Assembly: GCF_004023665.1 (NCBI RefSeq)
Contig: NZ_SAUF01000005.1
Span: 310,001 to 374,000, forward strand
Source: Afifella aestuarii
GTDB taxonomy: Bacteria; Pseudomonadota; Alphaproteobacteria; Rhizobiales; Afifellaceae
Length of the DNA: 64,000 nucleotides
Direction of reading: 5' to 3'
This document shows positions 44,837-54,362 of the stretch, one piece after another. The notes under the pieces are model-generated. The model saw nothing but the letters and a program-made list of their open reading frames with translations, was not told the origin of the DNA and made no database searches. A program made the translations under genes and the position numbers. The first letter of the stretch is position 1. Each line of letters begins with the position of its first letter.

Positions 44837-46498
44837 ATGGCAGATACCGAAGACCGGAAAGGTGGGGACCGCAAGACGACGGAAGTCGTCTACGACGGTG
44901 CCGCTGCCACGCCGACGGCGAATGATCTCGCCGCGGCGTCCGGGACCGGTATGCCCGCTCCAGGTGAAAGCATGACGAAAAGCCCCTCGAACGCTCCGTC
45001 TCCAGAAGGGGACGGCCTTGGTTGCCACGGCGGTCAGGCCGAAATGCGCGCTGCAGCCGAAAAAGCCGGCCAGAGCGAGATTCTCGAACGTTACGCTGCC
45101 GATTATCCGAAGGGTCCTCACGACCAGCCGCAATCTATGTGTCCGGCCTTCGGCTCGCTGCGCGTCGGTTTGAGAATGCGTCGCACGGCGACGGTCCTCT
45201 CGGGTTCCGCGTGCTGCGTCTATGGCCTGAGCTTCGTCTCGCACTTCTATGGCGCGCGTCGGACCGTCGGCTACGTGCCCTTCGATTCGGAGACGCTCGT
45301 CACCGGCAAGCTCTTCGAAGATATTCGCGAAGCGGTCCATAAGCTCGCGGATCCCGAGAAATACGACGCCGTCATCGTCACCAATCTCTGCGTGCCGACG
45401 GCTTCCGGCGTGCCGCTCAGGCTTTTGCCGAAAGAAATCAACGGTGTGCGGATCATCGGCATCGATGTGCCGGGGTTCGGTGTGCCGACTCATGCAGAGG
45501 CGAAAGACGTCCTCTCGGGTGCCATGCTGCGTTATGCACGCACCGAGGCGGAGCTTGGTCCCGTTCAGGCGCCGCGTGGCGGGCCGAGCGACAAGCCGAC
45601 CGTGACGCTTCTTGGCGAAATGTTCCCGGCCGATCCCGTGGGTCTTGGCATGATGCTGGAGCCGCTCGGTCTTGCCGCCGGCCCGGTCGTGCCGACACGC
45701 GAATGGCGCGAGCTCTATGCCGCGCTCGACTGTGCCGCGGTCGCCGCGCTTCATCCGTTCTATACGGCGAGCATCCGAGAGTTTCAGGAAGCGGGGCGCC
45801 CGATCGTCGGCTCCGCACCGGTCGGCCATGATGGAACGGCCGCCTGGCTCGACGCGATCGGCGAGGCGTGTGGCATCTCCCGCGACTGTGTCGACCAGAC
45901 GAAGAATCGCTTCCTGCCGATGATCAAGGGCGCACTGGCGAATGCTCCGATCAAAGGGCGCGTGACGCTTTCCGGCTACGAAGGCTCTGAACTTCTCGTC
46001 GCACGGCTTCTCCTCGAGAGTGGGGCGGATGTGCCCTATGTCGGCACGGCCTGCCCGAAGACACCTTATTCGGCTGCCGACCGCGAATGGCTCGAGGCCC
46101 GCGGCGTTCACGTTGAATACCGCGCGTCGCTTGAAAAGGACATTGCCGCGGTCGAGGAATTTCGGCCGGACCTCGCCATCGGCACGACACCAGTCGTGCA
46201 GAAGGCGAAGGAGATGGCGATCCCGGGTCTCTATTTCACCAACCTCATTTCGGCGCGGCCGCTGTTCGGTGTCGCGGGCGCCGGCTCGCTTGCGCAGGTC
46301 GTCAACGCTGCGATCGGCAACAAGGCTCGCTTCGACGAGATGCGCGAGTTCTTTGAGGGCGTCGGCCACGGCGATAGCGCCGGCTTGTGGGAAGAGATTC
46401 CCGCCGACCATTCAGATTTCCGCCGCAAGGAACTTGCCAAAGCGGAGAAAGCTCGGAAGGCCGCAGACCCGAAACGGGTCGCGGAATCGGTGGTCTGA
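44837..46498 (+). CDS. bchY: Chlorophyllide reductase subunit Y
   Basis: A 553-residue NifD-like subunit. Cluster cysteines are seen in [18 protein letters not shown] and [11 protein letters not shown]. The N-terminus (about 55 residues rich in Ala, Pro, Ser and Thr) is longer than usual; internal ATGs at about residues 36 and 43 are alternative starts. The stop overlaps the bchZ start (TGATG). Confidence 0.95.
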   Translation: MADTEDRKGGDRKTTEVVYDGAAATPTANDLAAASGTGMPAPGESMTKSPSNAPSPEGDGLGCHGGQAEMRAAAEKAGQSEILERYAADYPKGPHDQPQSMCPAFGSLRVGLRMRRTATVLSGSACCVYGLSFVSHFYGARRTVGYVPFDSETLVTGKLFEDIREAVHKLADPEKYDAVIVTNLCVPTASGVPLRLLPKEINGVRIIGIDVPGFGVPTHAEAKDVLSGAMLRYARTEAELGPVQAPRGGPSDKPTVTLLGEMFPADPVGLGMMLEPLGLAAGPVVPTREWRELYAALDCAAVAALHPFYTASIREFQEAGRPIVGSAPVGHDGTAAWLDAIGEACGISRDCVDQTKNRFLPMIKGALANAPIKGRVTLSGYEGSELLVARLLLESGADVPYVGTACPKTPYSAADREWLEARGVHVEYRASLEKDIAAVEEFRPDLAIGTTPVVQKAKEMAIPGLYFTNLISARPLFGVAGAGSLAQVVNAAIGNKARFDEMREFFEGVGHGDSAGLWEEIPADHSDFRRKELAKAEKARKAADPKRVAESVV

Positions 46499-47955
46499 TG
46501 CTGGTCCTCGATCACGATCGCGCCGGCGGCTATTGGGGCTCCGTCTACGTTTTTACCGCGATCAAAGGGCTCCAAGTTGTCATCGACGGCCCGGTCGGCT
46601 GTGAGAACCTGCCGGTCACCTCGGTCCTGCATTACACAGATGCCTTGCCGCCGCACGAATTGCCGATCGTTGTCACCGGGCTGTCTGAAGAGAATCTCAA
46701 CCAGACCGGCACGGAAGGCGCGATGCGCCGGGCGCATGAAACGCTCGATCCCGCGCTCCCTGCCGTCGTGGTGACAGGTTCGATCGCCGAGATGATCGGT
46801 GGCGGTGTGACGCCGGAGGGGACGAATCTCCAGCGCTTCCTGCCGCGTACGATCGATGAAGACCAATGGCAGAGCGCCGACCGCGCGATGACGTGGCTCT
46901 GGAATCAGTTTGGCGCCAAGAAGGGCAAGATGCCGAAGGCACGCGCCCGCAAGGAAGGCGACAAGCCCCGCGTCAACATCATCGGTCCGATCTACGGCAT
47001 GTTCAACATGGCCTCCGACCTCGCCGAAATCAGGCGGCTGGTGGAGGGAATCGGTGCCGAGGTGAATATGGTCTTCCCGATGGGCAGCCATATCTCCGAG
47101 GTCGGCCGGCTTGTCGACGCGGACGTCAACATCTGCATGTACCGCGAGTTCGGCAGGCTCCTCTGTGAGGCGCTGGAAAAGCCCTATCTGCAGGCGCCGA
47201 TCGGACTGCATTCGACGACGAAATTCCTGCGCGCCCTGGGCGAGCTTCTGGGTCTTGACCCGGAACCCTTCATCGCGCGCGAGAAACACACGACGATCAA
47301 GCCGATCTGGGATCTGTGGCGCTCCGTCACTCAAGATTTCTTCGGTACGGCGAGCTTCGCCATCGTCGCGAACGAGACCTATGCGCGGGGCGTGCGCCAC
47401 TTCCTCGAATCGGAAATGGGCCTGCCTTGCACCTTTGCCTTTTCGCGCCGCGCGGGCGTCAAGCCCGACAACGAATCGGTGCGCGAATCGGTCAAGGAGA
47501 AGACGCCGCTCGTTCTGTTCGGCAGCTACAACGAACGCATGTATCTGGCCGAAATCGGCGCGCGCAGCGTCTACATTCCGGCCTCGTTCCCGGGAGCTAT
47601 CATCCGGCGCCACACAGGCACGCCGTTCATGGGCTATTCGGGTGCGACGTATCTCGTTCAGGAAGTGTGCAATGCGCTTTTCGACGCACTCTTCCACATT
47701 TTGCCCCTCGCAAAAGACCTTGACGAGATCGATGCGACGCCTTCGCGGCTCCATGATGAGCTGCCGTGGGATGACGATGCCAAGAAGTCATTGGATTCAT
47801 TGGTGGAATCGCAGCCGGTTCTGATCCGCATCTCTGCAGCGAAGAAGCTGCGCGATCAGGCTGAGCGCGAAGCCAGGCGCGTCGGCACGCCCCGCGTCAC
47901 CATAGCATGTGTTCGTAGGGCTGCGACCGGTCTAAAAGAAGATCAGCTCGTATGA
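46498..47955 (+). CDS. bchZ: Chlorophyllide reductase subunit Z
   Basis: A 485-residue NifK-like subunit that pairs with BchY. It begins [20 protein letters not shown], and the cluster ligand is in [13 protein letters not shown], followed by [20 protein letters not shown] 46498 shares a base with the bchY stop. The C-terminal 55 residues contain the family's PCP-red-like region ([20 protein letters not shown]). The puf promoter is often inside the 3' end of bchZ, but I see no clear site here. Confidence 0.95.
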   Translation: MLVLDHDRAGGYWGSVYVFTAIKGLQVVIDGPVGCENLPVTSVLHYTDALPPHELPIVVTGLSEENLNQTGTEGAMRRAHETLDPALPAVVVTGSIAEMIGGGVTPEGTNLQRFLPRTIDEDQWQSADRAMTWLWNQFGAKKGKMPKARARKEGDKPRVNIIGPIYGMFNMASDLAEIRRLVEGIGAEVNMVFPMGSHISEVGRLVDADVNICMYREFGRLLCEALEKPYLQAPIGLHSTTKFLRALGELLGLDPEPFIAREKHTTIKPIWDLWRSVTQDFFGTASFAIVANETYARGVRHFLESEMGLPCTFAFSRRAGVKPDNESVRESVKEKTPLVLFGSYNERMYLAEIGARSVYIPASFPGAIIRRHTGTPFMGYSGATYLVQEVCNALFDALFHILPLAKDLDEIDATPSRLHDELPWDDDAKKSLDSLVESQPVLIRISAAKKLRDQAEREARRVGTPRVTIACVRRAATGLKEDQLV

Positions 47956-48036
47956 CGGGGGGTCATCCGCAGCACGAAATCTTAACCGGACTGGCGCGGG
48001 GGCGCGCTGTCCGAAGAGTTTGATGTGGAGAGGCAT

Positions 48037-48267
48037 ATGGCTGCAATCGAAAAATCGAACGTAGCGCTGCTGCGGTCCAAAGAAGAGCGCGATTTCCGTC
48101 TCATCGTGATGGTGAGCTTCGCTTTCTTCCTGGTCGTTTGCATGATTGCGCGGCTTCTGCCGCCGCAATGGCGTCCTTTCTCGCCGGGACCGAATGGTCG
48201 CCGGTCGGTGATTGAAGAGGCGCGCGTCGCGGCCAACACGACGATCCCATTCGCTTTTATGCGCTAA
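48037..48267 (+). CDS. pufQ: PufQ-like small membrane protein
   Basis: A 76-residue protein with one span (about residues 23-40, LIVMVSFAFFLVVCMIARLL) after a charged N-terminus (SKEERDF). The C-terminus (RRSVIEEARVAANTTIPFAF) recalls PufQ, where the end reads similarly with a final hydrophobic-aromatic motif. It is in the PufQ position between bchZ and pufB. PufQ promotes bacteriochlorophyll synthesis or its delivery to light-harvesting complexes. The ATG at 48037 has GGAGAGG four bases upstream. The overall identity looks low, so the call rests partly on position. Confidence 0.72.
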   Translation: MAAIEKSNVALLRSKEERDFRLIVMVSFAFFLVVCMIARLLPPQWRPFSPGPNGRRSVIEEARVAANTTIPFAFMR

Positions 48268-48398
48268 GGCGCATTCGCTGGAATTCGTCCGGCATTGCTG
48301 GGCGGAGATGTGTCACGGCTTTCGTGTCGTGACCATTCCCTGCCGCGCGGGAGGTGCGCGGTAACGGCCGAAAGGCTGATTTTAACGAGGGTAGATCA

Positions 48399-48623
48399 AT
48401 GGCTGAAATCGATAGGCCGGTCTCGCTGTCGGGTCTGACGGAAGGCGAGGCTCGCGAATTTCACGGTGTGTTCATGACCAGCTTCATGGTCTTTGTCGCC
48501 GTGGCAATTGTCGCTCACATTCTTGCTTGGATGTGGCGTCCTTGGATCCCGGGGCCGGAAGGCTACGCGTTCCTTCAAGACCTGCCGACGACCGCTTCGG
48601 CGTTCCTGTCAACTCTCGCATAG
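48399..48623 (+). CDS. pufB: LH1 beta polypeptide PufB
   Basis: A 74-residue LH1 beta subunit. The N-terminal LSGLTEGEAREFHGVFMTSF and the span ending VAHILAWMWRPWIPGPEGY are typical; the His in AHILAWMW ligates bacteriochlorophyll. The C-terminal extension after the span (about 20 residues, LQDLPTTASAFLSTLA) is longer than in Rhodobacter. ATG 48399 follows GAGG. A 131-base gap with short hairpins (for example GTCACG/CGTGAC) separates it from pufQ. Confidence 0.95.
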   Translation: MAEIDRPVSLSGLTEGEAREFHGVFMTSFMVFVAVAIVAHILAWMWRPWIPGPEGYAFLQDLPTTASAFLSTLA

Positions 48624-48635
48624 GGGGAGAGAGAA

Positions 48636-48821
48636 ATGTGGAAAGTTTGGCTCCTGTTCGATCCGCGTCGCATGCTGGTCGCGCTGTTCACGTTCCTGTT
48701 CGTGCTGGCTCTGCTCATTCACTTCATTCTGCTGAGCACCGACCGGTTCAACTGGATGCAGGGCGCTTCGACGGCCCCGGCGCAGACCAGCCAGGTCGAG
48801 CTGATCACGCCGCTCGCCTAA
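48636..48821 (+). CDS. pufA: LH1 alpha polypeptide PufA
   Basis: A 61-residue LH1 alpha subunit starting [20 protein letters not shown], with the bacteriochlorophyll-ligating His in [10 protein letters not shown] and the FNW motif. The C-terminus is [26 protein letters not shown] lies upstream. It is 12 bases after pufB and followed directly by the structured pufA-pufL intercistronic region. Confidence 0.96.
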   Translation: MWKVWLLFDPRRMLVALFTFLFVLALLIHFILLSTDRFNWMQGASTAPAQTSQVELITPLA

Positions 48822-48932
48822 TCGACGAGACGGAAGGTTTTGCGAATGGCAGCGGACTGGGTTCCAGTCCGCTGGGATTTTCAGCCCGCTGCCATCTTCA
48901 CGCAGGAGCGACTTCGCTCCTCGTCTCGTTGA
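48822..48932 (+). other. Structured intercistronic RNA between pufA and pufL
   Basis: A closing stem pairs 48822-48832 with 48922-48932 (11 bp, one G-U), starting right after the pufA stop and ending before the pufL ribosome site. Inside are a perfect 10-bp hairpin (48851-48860 with 48864-48873, loop GTT), an alternative 10-bp pairing (48846-48855 with 48886-48895) and an 8-bp hairpin (48904-48921). In Rhodobacter the equivalent hairpins protect the pufBA message from 3' decay, giving more LH1 than reaction centre. Confidence 0.8.
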
Positions 48933-48947
48933 CCGGAGGATTGAGCA

Positions 48948-49772
48948 ATGGCGATGCTCAGCTTTGAAAAGAGGTATCGCGTTCGTGGCGGTACGCTAGT
49001 CGGAGGGGATCTCTTCGACTTTTGGGTGGGGCCGCTTTACGTCGGCTTTTTTGGCGTAACGACGGTCTTCTTCTCAGCGTTGGGCACCGGGCTCATTCTC
49101 TGGGGCGCGGCGCTGGGACCGACCTGGAACATCTGGCAGATCAGTATTGCTCCGCCAGATCTTTCTTATGGCTTAGGCTTGGCGCCGCTCCGCGAGGGCG
49201 GGCTTTGGCAGCTCATTACCATTTGCGCCCTGGGCGCATTTGTTTCCTGGGCTCTGCGTCAGGTCGAAATCTCCCGCAAGCTTGGCATGGGCTATCATAT
49301 TCCTATTGCCTATGGCTTTGCGGTCTTTGCCTACTTCACGTTGGTCGTCATCCGGCCCGTGTTGATGGGTGCGTGGGGGCACGGTTTTCCTTATGGCATC
49401 ATGAGCCACCTCGATTGGGTGTCGAACGTCGGGTACCAGTACCTGCACTTCCACTACAATCCGGCTCACATGATCGCCGTCAGCTTCTTCTTCGCGACGA
49501 CGCTCGCGTTGGCGTTGCACGGAGGCGTGATCCTTTCCGCCGTCAACCCGCAGCCTGGTGAGGCCGTCAAAGGCCCGGAGCACGAGAACACCTTCTTCCG
49601 TGATGTGGTGGGCTACTCCATCGGTTCGCTCGGCGTGCATCGTCTGGGATTGTTCCTGGCGCTGTCGGCAGCGTTCTGGAGTGCCGTCTGCATCGTCATC
49701 AGCGGTCCGTTCTGGACCCGCGGATGGCCCGAATGGTGGGGTTGGTGGCTCAACCTCCCGATCTGGAGCTAG
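48948..49772 (+). CDS. pufL: Reaction centre L subunit PufL
   Basis: A 274-residue reaction centre L chain with five spans. The iron ligands lie in [15 protein letters not shown] and [11 protein letters not shown]; the special-pair histidine is in the same four-helix region. It begins [23 protein letters not shown] 48948 follows CCGGAGGA. The protein is normal length, and precedes pufM by 15 bases. Confidence 0.97.
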   Translation: MAMLSFEKRYRVRGGTLVGGDLFDFWVGPLYVGFFGVTTVFFSALGTGLILWGAALGPTWNIWQISIAPPDLSYGLGLAPLREGGLWQLITICALGAFVSWALRQVEISRKLGMGYHIPIAYGFAVFAYFTLVVIRPVLMGAWGHGFPYGIMSHLDWVSNVGYQYLHFHYNPAHMIAVSFFFATTLALALHGGVILSAVNPQPGEAVKGPEHENTFFRDVVGYSIGSLGVHRLGLFLALSAAFWSAVCIVISGPFWTRGWPEWWGWWLNLPIWS

Positions 49773-49787
49773 GGCAGGGGGACTATT

Positions 49788-50768
49788 ATGGCTGAGTACC
49801 AAAACATCTTTAACCGGGTGCAGGTCCACGGACCTGTCTACGCCGGTGTCCCGGTCGCTGGCTCTGCTACCGGTCGGGCAGGACAGCCGATTGTCTCCTA
49901 TTGGCTAGGCAAGATCGGCGACGCACAGATCGGACCCGTTTATCTCGGGTTGTCCGGTGTCGCTTCGTTGATCTTCGGCTTCCTGGCCTTTGAGATCGTC
50001 GGTCTCAATATGCTGGCCTCGGTGAACTGGAGCCCGATTGAATTCGTGCGCCAACTGCCGTGGCTTGCGCTTGAGCCGCCGCCTGCCGAGCTTGGTTTCT
50101 GCGTGCTGTGTCCGCTCGACCAGGGCGGCTGGTGGCAGATGGCCGGCTTCTTTATGACGACGTCGGTTCTTCTTTGGTGGGTGCGCACGTACCGCCGGGC
50201 TACCGCGCTCGGTATGGGCACGCACGTTGCCTGGGCGTTCATGGCGGCGATCTGGCTGATGATTGTGATCGGCTTCTTGCGCCCGCTGCTTCTTGGCAGC
50301 TGGTCTGAGGCTGTTCCGTTCGGCATCTTCCCGCACCTCGACTGGACTGCGGCTTTCTCGATCCGCTACGGTAATCTGTACTACAACCCGTTCCACATGC
50401 TCTCGATCGTCTTCCTTTATGGCGCGACTCTTCTGTTCGCCATGCATGGCGCGACGATCCTGGCCGTGGGCCGCTTCGGCGGCGACCGGGAAGCTGAGCA
50501 GGTCGTGGATCGCGGTACTGCAGCGGAGCGCGCCGCGCTCTTCTGGCGCTGGACCATGGGCTTCAATGCCACCATGGAATCCATCCATCGCTGGGCCTGG
50601 TGGTTTGCGGTTCTTTGCCCGATCACCGGCGGTATCGGCATGCTTCTCACGGGTACGGTTGTCGACAACTGGTTCCTGTGGGGTATCAAGCACGGGCTCG
50701 TTCCCGCCTATCCGCAGGTCTTTGACGCCATTCAGGATCCGGCTCTTATGTCAGGAGGGGCGCAATGA
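49788..50768 (+). CDS. pufM: Reaction centre M subunit PufM
   Basis: A 326-residue M chain. The histidine regions [17 protein letters not shown] and [12 protein letters not shown], the iron-ligating Glu in [20 protein letters not shown] (in this stretch), and [14 protein letters not shown] are present. The C-terminus ([14 protein letters not shown]) is of the type found in organisms with a bound cytochrome subunit. The stop overlaps pufC (ATGA), showing coupling. Confidence 0.97.
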   Translation: MAEYQNIFNRVQVHGPVYAGVPVAGSATGRAGQPIVSYWLGKIGDAQIGPVYLGLSGVASLIFGFLAFEIVGLNMLASVNWSPIEFVRQLPWLALEPPPAELGFCVLCPLDQGGWWQMAGFFMTTSVLLWWVRTYRRATALGMGTHVAWAFMAAIWLMIVIGFLRPLLLGSWSEAVPFGIFPHLDWTAAFSIRYGNLYYNPFHMLSIVFLYGATLLFAMHGATILAVGRFGGDREAEQVVDRGTAAERAALFWRWTMGFNATMESIHRWAWWFAVLCPITGGIGMLLTGTVVDNWFLWGIKHGLVPAYPQVFDAIQDPALMSGGAQ

Positions 50769-52159
50769 CCTTCACGATGAAAATGGCCGTTGCATTCTGC
50801 GTGCTAGTTGGCGGCCTGTTGCTGTTCACCCTTAATCTGCCGCAGCCGGATCATATCTGGCCTTTGGCACAGGGTACGCAGCTGGGTTACCGCGGCACCG
50901 GCATGCAGCAGATCAAGTCTGTTGAGGATCTGCGCAAGGCGGCGGACCAGATTCCCGATCCGTTCCCAGCGGTTTCGGCTGAAGGCCCCCGCGCTTCGGA
51001 AGTCTATGAGAACGTTCATGTTCTCGGTGATCTTTCGGAAGAGCAGTTCCTGCGTGTCATGACCGTGATCACGGAATGGGTGGCGCCGGAACAGGGCTGT
51101 GCCTACTGCCACGATGAAAACGACCTGGCCGCCGAGCGGCCTTACACCAAGATCGTGTCGCGTCGCATGCTTGAGATGACGCGCCACATCAATTCCGACT
51201 GGACGAACCACGTCGCCCAGACGGGTGTGACCTGCTACACCTGCCACCGCGGCAACCCTGTCCCGACCGAGATCTGGTTCAAGGACGAGGCTCCCACGAA
51301 GGCAGTCTATGCAGGCTACAGCCCGAACGGGCAGAACCATGCGAACGAAGTTGCCGGCCTGACGTCAATGGCTGCCAACCCGTCGGATGTGTTCCTGACC
51401 GGTCCGTCCAATCCTCGTATCGTTCCGACGACTGCTCTCCCGGCTAAGGGCAGCGGCCTCGGCGCGAGCATCAAGGATACGGAAGACACCTATGCGCTGA
51501 TGATCCATCTGTCTGACGCGCTTGGCGTGAACTGCACCTACTGCCATGACAGCCGGTCGTTCATGTCTTGGAATGAGAGCAGCCCGCCGCGGCTCACGGC
51601 CTTCCACGGCCTTGACCTGGTGCGCGATCTCAATGCGAACTACCTCGTGCCGCTGCAGCCGGAATATCCGGCGATGCGCCTCGGCCCGACGGGAGACGCT
51701 CCCAAGGCGAACTGCGCGACCTGCCATCAGGGCGAGCCCAAGCCGCTTGGCGGTGCGCCGATGGTCCAGGATTATCCTGAGCTGATTTCCGCTCAGGTCT
51801 CCCCTGACCAGGCCCCAGCTGAGCAGCCCCAGGCTCCGGCAGAGCAGCCAGAGGCCCAGCAGCCCCAGGCTCAGCAGCCGGCCCAGCCTCAGGCTCCGGC
51901 TCAGCAGCCCCAGGCTCAGCAGCCGAAGGCGCAGCAGCCGGCTCAGCCCAAGGCCCCGGCTCAGCAGCCCCAGGCTCAACAGCCGAAGGCACAACAGCCG
52001 GCTCAGCCTCAGGCTCAGCAGCCGGCCCAGCAGGCCCCGTCTGGCGAGATGACGCCGCAGCAGCAGCTGATGCAGCAGCAGATGCAGCTGATGCAGCAGC
52101 AGATGGAGCAGATGCAGCAGATGCGCCAGCAGATGGAGCAGATGCAGCAAAATCAGTAA
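50765..52159 (+). CDS. pufC: Reaction centre tetrahaem cytochrome subunit PufC with a long C-terminal tail
   Basis: A 464-residue cytochrome that re-reduces the special pair. Four CXXCH haem motifs lie at about residues 112 (CAYCH), 157 (CYTCH), 257 (CTYCH) and 317 (CATCH). An N-terminal hydrophobic stretch (about 5-24) anchors it or is a signal; there is no lipobox Cys. Known PufC proteins are about 330-370 residues. Here about 120 residues follow the last haem domain: from about 345, a Pro/Ala/Gln region with three 20-residue repeats, then a Met/Gln-rich end ([19 protein letters not shown]) that may form a coiled coil. The ATG overlaps the pufM stop. Confidence 0.96.
   Translation: MTFTMKMAVAFCVLVGGLLLFTLNLPQPDHIWPLAQGTQLGYRGTGMQQIKSVEDLRKAADQIPDPFPAVSAEGPRASEVYENVHVLGDLSEEQFLRVMTVITEWVAPEQGCAYCHDENDLAAERPYTKIVSRRMLEMTRHINSDWTNHVAQTGVTCYTCHRGNPVPTEIWFKDEAPTKAVYAGYSPNGQNHANEVAGLTSMAANPSDVFLTGPSNPRIVPTTALPAKGSGLGASIKDTEDTYALMIHLSDALGVNCTYCHDSRSFMSWNESSPPRLTAFHGLDLVRDLNANYLVPLQPEYPAMRLGPTGDAPKANCATCHQGEPKPLGGAPMVQDYPELISAQVSPDQAPAEQPQAPAEQPEAQQPQAQQPAQPQAPAQQPQAQQPKAQQPAQPKAPAQQPQAQQPKAQQPAQPQAQQPAQQAPSGEMTPQQQLMQQQMQLMQQQMEQMQQMRQQMEQMQQNQ
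51833..52012 (+). repeat. Three tandem 60-bp repeats in the 3' part of pufC
   Basis: Three in-frame units (51833-51892, 51893-51952, 51953-52012) encode near-identical 20-residue blocks of the form [20 protein letters not shown]. Units 2 and 3 differ at only a few bases; unit 1 has Glu in place of two Gln and Gln in place of Lys. The third is followed by a partial copy. Copy number could vary by recombination between units. Confidence 0.93.
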
Positions 52160-52194
52160 GACGGCGGCGTCTTCGGGCGCCTCCTGAACCTCGA

Positions 52195-52228
52195 TCCGGG
52201 AGATGTCTCATCTCCCGGATTTTTTTTG
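52195..52228 (+). terminator. Rho-independent terminator after pufC
   Basis: TCCGGGAGATG (52195-52205) pairs perfectly with CATCTCCCGGA (52209-52219) around TCT, followed by eight T (52220-52227). It ends the crtEF-bchCXYZ-puf superoperon 36 bases after the pufC stop. Confidence 0.95.
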
Positions 52229-53041
52229 TTTCGATTTCCTGCCGGACCGAGCGAGCAGCCAAAAGCGCAGCTTGAGCTCAAGCGACGTGAAGATCGGGAA
52301 GGGCGGCATAGAGCGGGATCGTCCGATCTCCGAGGCCGTTCCGGAACGTGCAAGAATTGCCGAGGTTGTCGTCCTTGGCGGTGAAGATCCCCGAAATTGC
52401 GAGAGGAGCCCCAGGCGGCCCATGACGCATCCAGCCATCACGACGGAGCCAATGGCCGGAGTTGTGGTGGGCGGAGCGTAACTCTGCGGCGCGCTTGAGA
52501 GGCGCCATCATGTGGCTCAGTTATAAGAGGACGGGGCTGAGTGTTGCTCGCTGGCTGCACGTGAGGCGGTCTGCGCGAACGCGACAATTCTGGCGATCGG
52601 ACCGCGAGCGCTGACGCCGCTTTGGGTGAGGCATCCCGTTGCATGCATTCGTGGTCGCAGATGCCGTGTCAGGAAACGGCGAACGGTGCGGATTGCCTGC
52701 CGGATCACGCGAGGGGCACCGCTTGGCGCGAGGCGATCACTTGAATCAATCTTTGAAGTTCCTCCTCTAAGCGGCACAGAGAACGCGCCAGGGGCGTCGC
52801 CAAACATGAATCAAGACGTGAGCAGTTCCGGGCAAGTGATTCTTCAAAAAGGGTAACGACGGCATCAAAGGCTGCGGACGGGGGGGGGCGACGACACAGA
52901 GGACGGTCCGCTCCAGAGGTGCAACTGTCCAATCGGGTTAGGGCAAGCCTCAGATGGCGTGGTCCGCGATCTGCCGGAGAGTGCCGAAAGAGCCGGGACA
53001 CGGCTCGCTCCCGTCCGGCAGGTTACATCTCGGCCGGCCGC
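52229..53041. other. Region without a convincing gene between the puf and hemA terminators
   Basis: About 800 bases bounded by the pufC terminator and the hemA terminator. Open frames of up to about 100 codons occur on both strands (for example 52278-52511 and 52705-53001, minus), but they have no ribosome sites and no family I recognise, and their composition is unlike the neighbours. A run of nine G is at 52880-52888. I see no tRNA, no repeats and no TGT-N12-ACA site here. It may be gene remnants or a spacer from cluster rearrangement. Confidence 0.6.
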
Positions 53042-53073
53042 AAAAAAAAGCGCCGGCGAGGGGCCGGCGCTTT
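53042..53073 (-). terminator. Rho-independent terminator after hemA
   Basis: Read on the minus strand, AAAGCGCCGGC pairs with GCCGGCGCTTT around a 5-base loop (53047-53073), followed by a run of T (complement of the A run 53042-53049). It ends the bchH-bchL-...-hemA superoperon 24 bases after the hemA stop. Confidence 0.93.
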
Positions 53074-53096
53074 GACAGACTTGCGACTAGGACAGG

Positions 53097-54308
53097 TCAG
53101 GCGGCGCGTTCGAGGCCGATCTCGGACCAAATCGCCTTCAAGGCGTTGATGAGGCGGTCGACGTCCCAGTCGGAATGAAGCGGCGAGGGCGTGACACGCA
53201 GCCTCTCCGTGCCGCGCGGGACGGTCGGGTAGTTGATCGGCTGCACATAGATCCCGTACTGCGTGAGAAGCCGATCGCTGATCTGCTTGCACAAAACGGC
53301 GTCGCCCACCATCACCGGAACGATATGGCTCTCGTTCATGAGGTGCGGCACGCCGATCTCGTCCAGGCGACGCCGAACCGTCGCCACGCGCTCCTTCTGT
53401 CTGTCGCGTTCGGCCTCGCTCGCTTTCAGATGCCGGATGGAGGCGAGCGCACCCGCCGCGACGGAGGGCGGCAGAGCGGTCGTGAAGATGAAGCCGGAGG
53501 CAAAGCTGCGAATAAAGTCGCAGAGGGCGGTGGAGGCTGCGATATAGCCCCCCATGACGCCGTAAGCCTTGGCGAGGGTACCCTCGATAACGGTCAGACG
53601 ATGGGCGGCCTCGTCACGCTCGGAGATGCCGCCACCGCGCGGGCCGTAGAGGCCGACGGCGTGGACCTCGTCGAGATAGGTCATGGCTCCATGCGCATCG
53701 GCGACGTCACAGATCTCGGCGATTGGCGCGATATCGCCATCCATCGAATAAACGGATTCGAACGCGACGAGCTTGGGCCGAGCCGGGTCGATCTCGGCGA
53801 GCTTGCGGTTGAGATCTTCCGGATCGTTATGCGCGAAGATCATGCGGTCTGCGCGGCTGTGGCGAATGCCCTCGATCATTGAGGCGTGGTTCTTGGCGTC
53901 CGACAGGACGACGCAGCCCGGCAGCTTCGCGGCAAGTGTGCAAAGCGTGGCCCAGTTGGAGACGTAGCCTGAGGTGAAGACGAGGGCGCTCTCCTTGCCA
54001 TGCAGGTCGGCGAGCTCGTTCTCCAGAAGCACGTGATAATGGTTGGTGCCTGATATGTTGCGCGTGCCACCGGCACCCGCACCGCAGCGATCGAGAGCGA
54101 GATGCATGGCGTCGATGACCAAAGAGTTCTGGCCCATACCCAGATAGTCGTTGGAGCACCAGACGGTCACCTCGGCCCGGCCGCGTTCGCGATAATGCGT
54201 GGCGCGCGGAAACTCGCCCGCATGACGCTCAAGATCGGCGAAGACCCGGTAGCGACCTTCGTGGCGCAACGCCTCGAGTTCCTGCCGAAAGAAATTTTCG
54301 TAATCCAT
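53097..54308 (-). CDS. hemA: 5-aminolevulinate synthase HemA
   Basis: A 403-residue PLP enzyme making 5-aminolevulinate from glycine and succinyl-CoA, the first step to haem and bacteriochlorophyll. The PLP lysine is in [41 protein letters not shown] and [13 protein letters not shown] are conserved. ATG 54308 has GGGGAGG upstream; an earlier ATG (54347) adds 13 unconserved residues. It is the last gene of the puh/bch superoperon. Confidence 0.96.
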   Translation of the reverse strand: MDYENFFRQELEALRHEGRYRVFADLERHAGEFPRATHYRERGRAEVTVWCSNDYLGMGQNSLVIDAMHLALDRCGAGAGGTRNISGTNHYHVLLENELADLHGKESALVFTSGYVSNWATLCTLAAKLPGCVVLSDAKNHASMIEGIRHSRADRMIFAHNDPEDLNRKLAEIDPARPKLVAFESVYSMDGDIAPIAEICDVADAHGAMTYLDEVHAVGLYGPRGGGISERDEAAHRLTVIEGTLAKAYGVMGGYIAASTALCDFIRSFASGFIFTTALPPSVAAGALASIRHLKASEAERDRQKERVATVRRRLDEIGVPHLMNESHIVPVMVGDAVLCKQISDRLLTQYGIYVQPINYPTVPRGTERLRVTPSPLHSDWDVDRLINALKAIWSEIGLERAA

Positions 54309-54362
54309 GGATCGCCTCCCCAAATCCGCGCTGACCTCGCGTGCCATCCCGATCGCTCCCGA

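Noticed and set aside
43739-46411. A minus-strand frame open for about 890 codons opposite bchX and bchY
   Set aside because: Shadow frame produced by strong GC-rich codon bias of real genes; Arg/Asp/His-rich translation without any domain, and bchXY are certain.
51833-52012. The regular 60-bp repeats as a CRISPR-like array
   Set aside because: There are no spacers; the units are contiguous, in frame and encode a 20-residue protein repeat.
51365-52150. A minus-strand Leu/His-rich frame opposite the pufC tail
   Set aside because: It is the complement of the CAG-rich repeats; the plus-strand PufC frame explains the sequence.
48948-52159. A pufX gene after pufM
   Set aside because: pufC directly overlaps pufM and a terminator follows pufC; no PufX-like frame exists.
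52203-52481. A 92-codon plus-strand frame after pufC
   Set aside because: Its start lies inside the pufC terminator stem and it has no ribosome site or known domain.
52705-53001. A 98-codon minus-strand frame before the hemA terminator region
   Set aside because: It starts downstream of a strong terminator without promoter or ribosome signals; Arg/Ser/Leu-rich translation matches nothing I recognise.
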